Source: Agelas oroides (lineage: Eukaryota > Porifera > Demospongiae > Agelasida > Agelasidae). From it: a stretch of DNA of 64,000 nt. Location of the stretch: the NCBI GenBank assembly GCA_949130485.1, contig OX422184.1, positions 18,457,324 through 18,521,323 on the forward strand. Direction: 5' to 3'. The translations under genes were made by a program, and so were the position numbers. The first letter of the stretch is position 1; every line of letters starts with the position of its first letter. Positions 1 to 12,200 of the stretch are shown piece after piece. The notes under the pieces are model-generated. The model worked only from the letters and a program-made list of their open reading frames with translations, did not search any database and had not been told where the DNA came from.

Positions 1-393
1 CGATAGACTCCCCTTCAGAGCTGACCTTGGAGAGAAGGTTCAGTTTTCGGGTTAGGACTCTGGCTGCGACTGAGGGCCATTTGAGAGCAACTCTGGTGGC
101 TAGGGTGGAGTGGGATTTAGAGAGTTTTAGAATCCTTCTGCCAATCTCTCCCTGAAAGGCTTCCAGGTGGTCGAGTTGGGAATCAGTCAGTATTCAGTTC
201 TCACTTCCAAATAGTAGGACGGGAACAACACATGTGTTGAAGATGGTTTTGCCTTAGAGAGGGTTTAGTTTGCCTTGGAAGGCTCCCATTGCCCCATAGG
301 CGAAGAAGGCCATTCTGGCTTTCTTGATGGCTTTGTCAACAGCTTTGGTGGCTGAGAGATCCCATGACCACCAATATCCAAGGCACTTGACAC
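1..393 (-). pseudogene. LINE reverse-transcriptase C-terminal fragment
   Basis: On the minus strand a frame reads through motifs typical of the C-terminal part of non-LTR retrotransposon polymerases: CLGYWWSWDLSATKAVDKA, AFFAYGAMGAFQGKLNPL, VPVLLFGSEN, then LEAFQGEIGRRILKLSKSHS and ALKWPSVAARV. Stop codons interrupt it after NPL and at the position where the family usually has W after GSEN, so it is dead. Upstream domains are absent and the fragment runs off the window edge. The first ~15 codons lie inside the left arm of the inverted duplication at 351-1268. The match to the family is from recall of conserved LINE motifs, not a search. Confidence 0.75.
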
Positions 394-1268
394 TCCATGA
401 TGAACGTGCATGCGCACATTGTGAAGGCGCACATGGTTATAGGGGATGGCATAAGTTTACACCGTTTGAAACGGTCACGTCATAATTGCATCATTTTGAA
501 TGTGTGCCACACCCTCTGTGTACTTAGACAAATGGCCATGATGACAGCAGAGTTTTGATAAAACAAAACGACGCCAGCAAGACTCCAGATTGAAAGAGAC
601 TCCATCCGTCAGATGATTGTTAACAACAAAGAACTTCAACCTATCTGGCTAGGCATGAAGGCACTGCCACTGAAGTGAACTATGAGAATCATTTGCCACC
701 GTTCTGTTGTCTCCACTTTAAATTGTCAGGTCATGCATACAATTAATTTAGTTGCATCCATCCTTGTAAACAATGAGGAATCCCTCATTGAGTCACCTAT
801 CTTCTGTTATCAGACTCAATGTATCAGTGATTTCCTACAAGGCCTGGTAACTAGCAATATTTTCAGTTGGTCAGGAACTTGCTCTTTCTGCCAGTGACTT
901 CTAGTGGAGACAACAGAACGGTGGCAAATGATTCTCATAGTTCACTTCAGTGGCAGTGCCTTCATACCTAGCCAGATAGGTTGGAGTTCTTTGTTGTTAA
1001 CAATCACCTGACGGATGGAGTCTCTTTCAATCTGGAGTCTTGCTGGCGTCGTTTTGTTTTATCAAAACTCTCTGTCATCATGGCCATTTGTCTAAATACA
1101 CAGAGGGTGTGGCACACATTCAAAATGATGCAATTATGACGTGACCATTTCAAACGGTGTGAACTTTGCCATCCCCTATAACCATGTGCGCCTTCACAAT
1201 GTGCGCATGCACGTTCATTGTGGAGTGTCAAGTGCCTTGGATATTGGTGGTCATGGGATCTCTCAGCC
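351..1268. repeat. Inverted duplication, ~367-bp arms, 184-bp spacer
   Basis: Bases 351-718 reappear in reverse complement at 903-1268 with only scattered differences. The 184-bp spacer (719-902) has no partner. The outer ends of both arms carry the same LINE codons (SVKCLGYWWSWDLSA). Only the left arm continues into the rest of the LINE, so the right arm looks like a copy that ends within it. The small frames seen here are products of the palindrome and are not called as genes. Confidence 0.85.
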
Positions 1269-1751
1269 CCCAAAATTATTTCACAGGACTCGTGCATGTA
1301 CGTAGTAATGTACTGTAATCTCGCAAGTCAGGCAGACTCATTTGCATTGCGAGAAGCTGGGAGTTTCGCTTCGCGATGTTAACCTCAGTGAGGGCGAATT
1401 GATTTACTGGCTCTAGTGGAAAGACGTCTCTAGGTCTGTCTAAATGTTTTTCAAGGATAGGCTGCTGGGCCTACGGAAGATGGCTGTGCTGTTACACGAA
1501 GTAGCTGCTGGGAAGCTACCGTTGATCGTGACTTCCTGCATCATTTCTGTATAATTTCCTGTGTGAACCACATTACTTCCATTCCGTGTTCCATTCCATG
1601 TTCCTGTGCGTTCCGGATTTTGCAGTTGCCCTGTACATAATGCTCACTGATATTTACATAATGCTTATTGAAAACTGTAATCCTATTAAACTTAACTGAC
1701 ACAAGATGGTTTATCTCCAAACATGTTTATGTCTTGCTTATAAAATTGCAG
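1269..1751. other. No gene recognised upstream of the first receptor exon
   Basis: No domain or repeat was recognised. A short frame starting at 1481 (MAVLLHEVAAGKLPLI) could be mistaken for a signal peptide, but it has no good splice donor. A pyrimidine-rich stretch leads into the acceptor at 1750-1751. The receptor's signal-peptide exon is either here and unrecognised or lies before the window. Confidence 0.4.
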
Positions 1752-3254
1752 CTTGTATGCCAGAAGGAATCATCAGGCTGGCTGGGGGTACTTTGCCAAA
1801 TGAAGGTCGTGTTGAAGTTTGTCATAATAACGCATGGGGCACAGTGTGTGATAACGGTTGGGATGTTGTGGATGCCAATGTGGCCTGCAGACAACTTGGA
1901 TACTCTAGACACAGTAAGTTACTCTGTGAACATAGTACCGTATAGCGGGAAATTTTCGCTGGGTGCAAATTTTTGCGATTTTTGCGGACAGACCTGTTTC
2001 CACGAAATAAAAACCGCGAAAAGGAAAAAATGAACCAAGATGGTAATTGATGATGTCATTATGTGCGTAAGTCGATACGAACTTGTACCCGTCTGAGCGA
2101 CATGGTTCTCTACAGTCTGTCTGCCCTTTAAATGGTCGCTGTTGAGAAGAATCAGCCTGATACTGTACAAAATGCCAACGAACCCGCAAGAAACGCTCAG
2201 GAGTTGTCGAAGTCGAAATCAGCAGTGCTGAATCCAACAAGCCGGTTTCTCGCCCACAATGGCAGTCCTGATGCTTTCGTAATTGCGAAGGCCTCCAGAC
2301 AGAAGGAAGACTAGGGCGTTGTCGCACATGCTTGCTTCTTCGCTTCATCGTTCAATGTCGTTTCTTCGGTTTGCATGTGGGGCGTGGCAATAGCTGTAGG
2401 GGTGTGGTCAGAGCATGATGCATTCTTTTCGCGAAAATAAAAACCGCGAAAGTTTCTTCTGAAGAGTCTGGAGCATTTCCATGAAATTTTGCACCAGCGA
2501 AAATTTCCCACTATACGGTAGTAACCTCATGCAGGTTACTACAACAGTAAAGTACATGAGACATGTGTGATTGACACATAGCTCTTCAAAACAAGCTATA
2601 TGACTACTAAATCATTCATTTTCTGGTTGTAGGGGACTTCCAGAAGTGTTTGAGTTGTTTAAAAACCAAAATAGACAATTAGAAATATAATATTATATTG
2701 TCTACTCTGCTATAAAGAGATTTGGATGTTATGAGGCAAAAATGGAGGAAAGTGAAAGGGTAGGACTAAAAGGTGGACAGGTTTTGGTGAAACCTCATGG
2801 TTTCTGTTTCACTGCCTTGGCACTGGGCAGGACATTTTTCTTCTTAACCAATTTATACACTTTAGGGCTCAGTTCTTGGAATGTAGTCAGTTTACAGTCA
2901 GGACAAGTGTTTGCTGCTTGGACTATTATAAGCTCACTAACAAGTGCATGTGGCTGTGTAAACTGCATTAACACTTGGCAATACAACAAGACTATACCAG
3001 AGAATGACTACTGGGGCTAAGTGGTTATTTTGAATTGTTTTGGTCTGTTACTATTTATTCAGTAACACAATAATACTTCCAATTCACAGATGCCACAGCA
3101 TATTCATATGCACTTTACGGTCAGGGAAGTGGTCCCATCCACCTGAGTTATGTTTCTTGCACTGGAACTGAAGATGCTCTTGTGAATTGCACCTACAATG
3201 CATATTACACAAGATATTGCCGTCATTATGAGGATGCAGGTGTCTTGTGCCAGA
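1752..3254 (+). CDS. SRCR domain 1 (exons 1752-1913 and 3090-3254)
   Basis: The first exon encodes [25 protein letters not shown] and VACRQLGY. The second encodes [31 protein letters not shown]. These are the hallmarks of a group-A-like scavenger receptor cysteine-rich domain. Seven cysteines are visible: the usual six plus one in VEVC. Both exons are multiples of three (162 and 165 nt) and phase 1-1, with donors A|GTAAGT and acceptors TTGCAG and TCACAG. The domain is split at the site used by many SRCR genes. A reading frame opens from an ATG at 1706 without splicing, but the acceptor at 1751 fits the phase-1 pattern better. Confidence 0.85.
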
Positions 3255-6200
3255 GTAAGTATTGCATTAAAGCTGCTGAATAAAGTCATTGGAGCAAGCC
3301 TGAGTGAGCCCACCACTAGCATTGCAGAAGTTTGTTTACGTGCTTGCTTGCAGCCATATGCCATAAATTTTAAATGAGTGCATTCAAATATTTCATGAAG
3401 ATGATCTGGTGCGCAAAGCATGATATGAGGGCTATTGCCCGAGTGCAGTGTCGGCGACCCAACTTACTTCTGGTTTGTGCTTCTACCGACCATCAATGGC
3501 AGGGCACTCACAGACGGTACAAATATGGACAGTAGTTGAGGTCGCTTCAGGTAGAGCCAATCATGCATGGCATGAATGGCACTCATAAACGCCAGAAATC
3601 CAGCTCATGATTTCATCGTAAAGCTTAGTCCATGCATGTGCAGCTACATTGGCTGGCCTGGCTGGAGGACTGGCTGGCATGTGTGATACTTGGCTATCTC
3701 AGGTGAGGACTTAGCTACTTGGGCATTTCGAAATTTGGCTTTAGTGACAAATCCTGTTATATCCCATGACAAATTACTAAATCAGCAAGCAAAAACACTT
3801 TCAAAGCCCCCTGTGAATGGTAAATGGCTGTGCATGTAGGAGGACGATTGACTTGATGTATTGCATCACTCATCAGTGACATAACATCCTGTCACAGCTG
3901 TCAGCTTGCTCAGGCTCGCCCCCACAAGGTTCTACATTTTTTAGTTTACGTACCTGTGCTACAAAATTTTATTTGAAACATTATACAGGAAACCATTCTT
4001 GTCCTCCAAAATTTAAAAGATTTCATAACCCTTGATTTCTCTCTGTCTGTTCCAATGGTGACATCAGGCTGATTGGTGGAACTGGGTCCAATGAAGGACG
4101 TGTGGAGGTCTGTCAAAACAAGAACTGGGGCACTGTGTGTGATGATGCATGGGATAATACTGATGCTGCTGTGGTGTGCAGAGAGCTAGGGTTTCCCGAA
4201 TACAGTGAGTTTCAAGATTGATCTGGGACATTTTTTCTTCTTGACTGCTTTATTGTTTGGTTGATGGTAGGTTGTGGGATGCATATCAAAAGTATCTTTT
4301 CTATAATCATGTACTACAGATGCCATGGCCTTCTCCAATGCTATGTTTGGTCGAGGAAGTGGTGCCATTGTGTTGGACAATGTTGCTTGCAATGGGTCAG
4401 AGGAGAGGCTGATAAACTGCCATTATGACAGCCATACTGGTGATTGCTACCACTCTCAAGATGCTGGTGTCCGCTGTTTTATTACAACATGTAGGTTTCA
4501 GCCGGAATATTTGCTGTTGCTTTGAATTATGGTGATAAAGAAGTGAATAATTGAGCAATTTAAGACAAATACTGTAGTGAAAAAAAGAAACACAATTCAA
4601 CTCACTAGCGTGGGGCTTACTTGGGCTTACTTTAATGATCATGAAAAATTATGCAATTTGTAGCATAAGTTTGAAGGCTGTATTCAATGTATACAACAAC
4701 ATTATCAATTGCTACTACTATTAGGTGCATGCTTCTGTCTTGGTATACAGCATCATTTGTGCATGTGCACTAAATAGGCAAAGCCCTGAGTAAAGAACAG
4801 TTGTACAGATAATTCCAACTTCTTAGTTGACACAAACATTTCTCTAGTTATGCAAGCATAGCCTCATTCCCAGGCTCATTTCCTTTTTCCGTGCCATCCT
4901 GGGTATGAGGCTATGCATGCAAGCTACACCTTTTGTGGCTATAGTGAGAGAAATTCTCCTACCTGTGGAGCGCCACATATCTGTTTCAAAACATGATGGC
5001 CATGAATCATACTTTGTTTGGGAGGATGAATTCTTAACTTGGATTTCATCGATGCTCACCAGCTATCTGTCTTGGGCATGGCTTTAGTTGCACCGTTTAT
5101 TAATGCATAACTTCTATTAGGTCCATACTTGCTTACCACCTAGCCTCGTAAGGCATGTGCAGAATCTACCATATGATCCTGTGGAACAATCAAGTCGAGA
5201 TGTTGTATGTTCTATTGGGGTTCCATCTTGTAAAATTATGTTTTGCCATTTGCAATCTCATACTGCAGCTCCAAGCAGGCCACCAGTGAACCTAACTGTG
5301 GAAGCAACAACATCAGAGTCCATTACCCTGAACTGGAGTCCCCCAGATATGCAATCACAGAATGGTATCATAACTGGTTACCTCGTAAATGTAACAGCTG
5401 TTGAAACTGGAGAGACTTTTCAGGCATCTTCAACCACTACCAACCTGGTCATACAATCACTGAAACCATTCACTGCATACATTTGTGCAATAGCAGCAGA
5501 AACCAGTGGTGGAATTGGGCCATTTAGCATACCTCTTGCTGTACAAACAAATGAAACAGGTATGTCATACTGCATGCATGTGACAGTAACACTGGACACA
5601 GAAACTTTGTCCAGGCAAATCTAATGTCTGCTCTAATAGAACCAAAAAGTATATTTTATGAAAAGATACTACTACTATACACAGCTTGTTACTAGACAGA
5701 TGTTTCAATTTACCATCCAATATGACTTGTGTTTTTCACTAGCCTTGCCTGGCCTATCACGTATATAGTCTTACACATGCAGACAATGGTGTCTCATAAC
5801 TGTCTTTAGCTATGCAAGCTGGCTTCATGAAATTAGCCTAGAAGCTATGTGAAAAATAACTACCTTGTTGTCTTACACAATATGTGTATATTTTGCATTA
5901 GAGTTTTGTAGATACAGAGAATGTTGCACTGTATCACAATGAATAGATGAATAGATAGGTTGATAGATAGATAGATAGGTAAGTACCAGCAAAATCTGCT
6001 GTTCAACTTATTAGTGTAGAGTTTGCTCAGGCTTCCCCTTAACAAGAGTTACATAACAGCATCAGTACTACAACAGATGTCATTAAATTATTATCTCATT
6101 TTCAGCCCCAAGTGCACCACCTGAAGACCTGATTGCTGCAAATGTGAGTTCAACATCCTTTGTCCTTTCTTGGTCTCCACCTCCCACCATCCAGCAAAAT

Positions 6201-9200
6201 GGTATCATCAGAGAGTATACTGTCAATGTAACTGAAGTTGAGACAGCCAACTTGACTGTGCTCAGCTCAACAACTACATCTCTACTGGTGCCATCCCTGC
6301 ATCCATACTACACTTATGAATGTGTGGTCAGTGCATATACCATTGGCAATGGACCATACAGTGAGGTGTTGACTGTAACAACTTCAGAAGATGGTACGTC
6401 ACACTTGATCTTCTGCATCCCATCATCATTTACTGAAAAACATCCTTATTTAAGTGCCTCGTAGTTTATTGAGTTGTGAGGTGCCTAAAACATTGCCAAT
6501 TAGCATGTCCGCTATGTCTTACTTTGTTTGGTAAATTGTAACTAGGATCTCCACCTACATCAAATGAAATAACATCATTACCATGCTTTCCCCATCCAAA
6601 TTACAACTTTTAGGTGGTATGCAGGGGAGGCAGAGGTATAAAAAGATGGCACAAAGCACCACACACACTTTGGAGGAATGCATAAGTAAAGTCGCAATTG
6701 CATGAAGTTGTAATATTATATTCAAAACTAGGAACCTTTTGAACTACTTTTTTGTGGTCTTCTGCATCATTTTCTTTGGGTTTTTTTTTGCAATGTAATA
6801 TAGCTATAATGTACACTGGATAATTGATTTAAACCTTTGTTGTGATGGGTCTACTAACCAATTAGACAAGCCAGGCCCATTCTGGCCAACCCCCTTGGGT
6901 ACCACAGTGAAAAAGAAGCCTCAAAATTAGGCCAACTAATTCCATTCTCATTTGATACATAATATTCTATTTTTCTTGTTGTTTTGACTGTTCAATTATC
7001 CAGTGCCAAGTGGATATCCTCAAAACTTTGAAGCTACTGCTACATCTTCAAGGATGTCCACACTGTCTTGGAATCCACCCGACTTGGAGGATAGAAATGG
7101 AAATATCATTGGTTATGTTATCAACATAACAAATGCTTACACGAATGAGACATCAGAGTATACATCCAATACAACTGCTTTAACACTATCTACATTGTCC
7201 CCCTACACAACCTACTACTGCATTGTTGCTGCAAGAACAAGTGTTGGCACTGGCCCATTCACTCTTGTTCTGGCATTGCTGACTTCTCCAGATGGTAAGA
7301 AGCAATGTTTTTTTTCTTCTTAGCATATATTTTCCACTGATACAATATTAAACTCTTTCCAGTTCCATCTAGCCCTCCCCAGACCCCACATGGAAACGCT
7401 ATAAGCTCAACTGTGATAACACTGTTTTGGAGTCCGCCACCGGCTGACATGCAAAATGGTATCATAACACAATACGCAGTCAACATAACTGAAGTTGAAA
7501 CAGGCAGATCCTTTTCACTGTTCTCATCTACTACTACTGTGAATGTGACATCACTACACCCATACTTCACATACGATTGCATCATAGCAGCCATAACAAG
7601 TATTGGAGCTGGTCCTTATACAAACGTCATCACTGTAGTGACCCTTCAAGATGGTAAACCCTACTGCTTACATTTATCTCTTTTTGTTCAAGTTCTCTTT
7701 GTTAGTCATTAGTTTAAAATGTATGTGAAGTGTGCAATCAAGTTTTTAAGTGATTATTTTTGTTCCTTGTCTTGTAGCTCCAGGTGGTCCTCCACAAAAC
7801 ATTACAGCCCAGGCCAGCAGTGCAAGAAGTCTTTCTATTACATGGAATCCTCCAGCAGCTGAAGACCAAAATGGAATAATCCTCAGCTACATTGTTAATA
7901 TAACTGATGTGGAGACTAGAGAGCAAATGCAACTTACATCTGTGTCACAATCTTTGAATGTGACAGGATTGATGCCTTTCACTACCTACCTTTGTAATGT
8001 TGCCGCATCTACTGCAATAGGAACTGGACCATTTAGTACAGTGACTGCTGTCCAAACACTGGAAGCAGGTATTTAAGACTACAACACAAATTAGGCTACA
8101 GTGAATACCATCAGTCTTCAGTCTGATATCAATCATGATGTGAAGAATATTTCTAGCAGGAATTTGATTAATATATAAGCATGCATTCCTTGAGTAATGG
8201 GTTTGACTGTACAGAGTGCAAGAACATTTGTTTTTGTTCTACAGCTCCAGACTCCCACCCAAGCAATACTACAGGAAGGGCCTTAAACTCCACACATATT
8301 TACCTGATGTGGGAGCCACCAGAAGACCCGAATGGAGACATCCGTGAATACGGAGTGAATTTTACTGAAATGGAAACTGGAAGAATGTTTCAACTGACCA
8401 CTAACACCACCAGCATTATCATTGGTTCTCTCCATCCATACTACACATACAACTGCACTGTTGTTGCAGTGACAATTGGCCCAGGACCTTTCAGCACTGT
8501 AATTACAGTAAGAACTGAAGAGGATGGTAGGTTTGATTATTGTAAACAAATAAGTTAAGAAGTTTGTTTGAGAACAGTAGTTGAGTACTTAACACATGAT
8601 GAGCTCTGCAAGGAATGATAAGATGGCATATAGCACACTTGATAGAAGGAAAGCCTTGAAATCAGTATCTTCTGTCAGTTAGGTAAAATGCTATCTTTTA
8701 ATACCCAAAATACTTTTGAGTTCAGATTGAGACATTTTCAAGTTGATTTTTGTGTCTGAGTTTATGATTGCATTTTACTCTAGCACCATCCGGGATACCA
8801 GCTAATTTCCAAGCAAGAACACTGGACTCCAGATCAATCCAGTTGTCATGGGACCCTCTACCTTCAGCACTGCAAAATGGAATAATTCGCTGGTACAGAG
8901 TCACAATACTGGACAATGCTGGTGAAGAAAGAATTGTTAATACAACTGGAACCAGTGTGACTATAGCTGCACTAAACCCATTCACAATGTACAACTGTAC
9001 TGTTACTGCTGTAACTATTGCTGTCGGTCCTTCAACGCCACCACTTCAAATTATGACACCAGAAGATGGTAAGCATCAGTCTATATACACATAATATGGA
9101 GTCTTCACCATAATCTTTTCTTCATGTTCCAATTAGTAGTGAATTTTATTGCATGTATCTTGGTCCTAAAGATTTCAAGTGTTTCAGCCAGTGCATGAAA

Positions 9201-12200
9201 CCTGTTCTGCTTTAAAGTAGCCAGTCTAGTTTGTTTGGCATTAGTTCTTTTATGTGTGATCACCAACAAATTTGTAGTACCAGAGTAGCTGTAAAGCTAG
9301 AGGTAATGCCAAAGTGCATTACTAATACTTAACATTGTGATACTTGTTCAACTCAATAGTGGCAGGTCTAACAGCTCATAGCTACTTGCAAGTAGGTATA
9401 CAATTGTTTTAAGTCCATAACTTAATTTGCAGTATTTCATACAAGTGTAACAATTTCCTGATAGTGCCAACAGGGCCACCACAAGCAGTGGACGTACGAT
9501 CAGAGAGTTCTACCATACTTGCACTAAGCTGGCAACCACCACCAACAGAGAGTCAGAATGGGATAATTATATTTTACACAGTCAACATCACTGAAATGGA
9601 GACAGGGATAGTGTTGTCATATACTGTTGTGAATGCCACTACTCTTAGTGTCCCTGCATTGCATCCATTCTACAACTACACTTGCATAGTTGCAGCAGTA
9701 ACAGTTGGTGTAGGACCTTACTCAGCTCCTGCTGTTATACAAATGCCTGAAGATGGTAAGCATGCAATTTTAACACAGAGTATTTTGTTTAAACTGTTGT
9801 ATATCTTTTATTATGCAGCACCATCAAGTTTTCCAATGATGCTGACTTTCAGCAACATTTCAGACTCAAGCTTCCATCTAGTGTGGCAGAGCCTACCTCC
9901 TGCAGACCAAAATGGAATAATCCGCTACTACTTAGTGAACATTACAGAGGTGGACACTGGCAGGCAATTCCAACTTACATCTCTTGCTACTTATATTTCC
10001 GTTGGGTCTCTTCATCCATTCTACACCTATGTGTGTACAGTTGCTGCATCAACTGTAGATATTGGTCCTTATTCCCCACCTCTCACTATGAAGACATTAG
10101 AGGCAGGTATGGTCTCATTAAGCATCACATAGTTAATATGTATATTATTTTTGTAGGTTCTTTAAGCTGGCCGTACCTTAGGGATACTGTTGCTGAGGCA
10201 AAGCTCCCACCATTCCCACCATTACTACCTTACTGGGATATGAAAATGCTATTACCAAAGCAAACGTGCTCCAACTCACTTACACCAACCATCTCCAACA
10301 AAAAAAAATTGATAGACTCACTGGCAAAAGCCTCCATTGTAGAATAGCTAGAATGTCCAGCTATTGTCGGACCGCAAGTTTTTCAAATGGCCCTCCAAAT
10401 GCAACATTTCATGTTCCTAAGAGTCAGACTCTCAAGATTATACAGGTCCACACACGTCAGTATTGTTTGTCACTCCCCTAAGTAATTTTGACTCCACCTC
10501 ATCACAGGTCCAATTTGTGAAACTACAATATAAACATGTATGAATACAAGACCAAAGTGAAGAGCTGGACTTCTCAAAGCAAGCCTTAGGAAATACTTAC
10601 AGTTTCACCCGTTCTGTATCGGACTAGTGTTAAAATTTACATACCAGAACCTGTAGTCAACATGGGATGATTGGAAACAGAACCTTTCTGAAGGCCCATT
10701 TTTTGGAGCTACCACCAACCTATTAATCCATAACTTTCTTGTCCATTCAGTTATAAATACCCCCTTCCTCCCTTCCAAATTTAATCGTAACTCTTCCATT
10801 TCCAAACTGCATGGTTTTCAGCTCCACATGCCTTTTTGGGCAGAAAGTAAATGCAAATATGATTTGCCAGCTGGTGTTGGTGCTCCCCTGTATACACAAC
10901 ACAACAACTTGTGTACTTGATGCTGTTGCAATTTGCCCACTGCAGTTCCAAGCAGTGCACCGATGAACCTCCAGGGCAATGCAGTTAATTCAACAGCCAT
11001 TCAACTTCAGTGGGAACCTCCTCCATTAGCTGATCAGAATGGAGTGATCCACAGTTATCTCATAAACATTAGTGTGGCTGAGACTGGATCAAGTTTTCAA
11101 CTGACCTCAGAAACCAATGCACTGAACATATCTTCATTACACCCGTACTACACTTACAATATAACTGTGGCTGCTTTAACCATTGCCCCTGGACCTTATG
11201 GTGTTGTACTCACCATCAGAATGCCTGAAGATGGTATGGATTGTTGTTTAACTAGTAGGTTTATGTTTTATGTGAAGTAATTTGTTTCATACTGTCCCAC
11301 TGCAGTGCCAAGCAGTGCACCAGTACACCTACAAGGCAATGCAGTTAATTCTACAACCATCCAAGCTCAGTGGGAACCTCCTCCATTAGCTGATCAGAAT
11401 GGAGTGGTTCGTAGTTATCTCATAAACATTAGTGTGGCTGAGACTGGATCATTTTTCCAACTGACATCACATACCACTGCACTGAACATATCAGGTTTAC
11501 ACCCGTACTACACATACACCCTGAATGTTGCTGCTGTAACCATTGGCCATGGACCATACGGTTTTGTGTTCACCATAAGAATGCCTGAAGATGGTATGAA
11601 ATACTAGTCGTTCAACTAGTAGCTGTTCTCCACTTTGTGTGTATTTATGTTTTACACTATCCCACTGCAGTTCCAAGCAGTGCACCGATGAACCTCCAGG
11701 GCAATGCAGTTAATTCAACAGCCATTCAACTTCAGTGGGAACCTCCTCCATTGGCTGATCAGAATGGAGTGGTTCGCAGTTATCTCATATACATTAGTGT
11801 GGTTGAGACTGGATCAGTTTTCCAACTGAACTCAGAAACCAATGCACTGAACATATCTTCATTACACCCATACTACACTTACAATATAACTGTGGCTGCT
11901 TTAACCATTGCCCCTGGACCTTATGGTGTTGTACTCACCATCAGAATGCCTGAAGATGGTATGGATTGTTGTGCAACTAGTGCATGTTCTTCACTTTGTG
12001 TGTAATTATGTTTCATACTGTCCAACTGCAGTGCCAAGCAGTGCACCCGTACATCTCGAAGGCAATGCAGTTAATCCAACAACCATCCAACTCCGGTGGG
12101 AACCACCACCATTAGCTGATCAGAATGGAGCAATCCGCAGTTATCACATAAACATTAGTGCAACTGAGACTGGATTGTTTTTTCAACTGACATCAGAAAC

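Noticed and set aside
682..1297. Frames at 682-897 and 1004-1297
   Set aside because: They sit in the inverted duplication and its spacer; their sequence follows the palindrome.
1905..2348. 147-codon minus-strand frame in the SRCR-1 intron
   Set aside because: It lies within the TA-flanked MITE and shows no domain.
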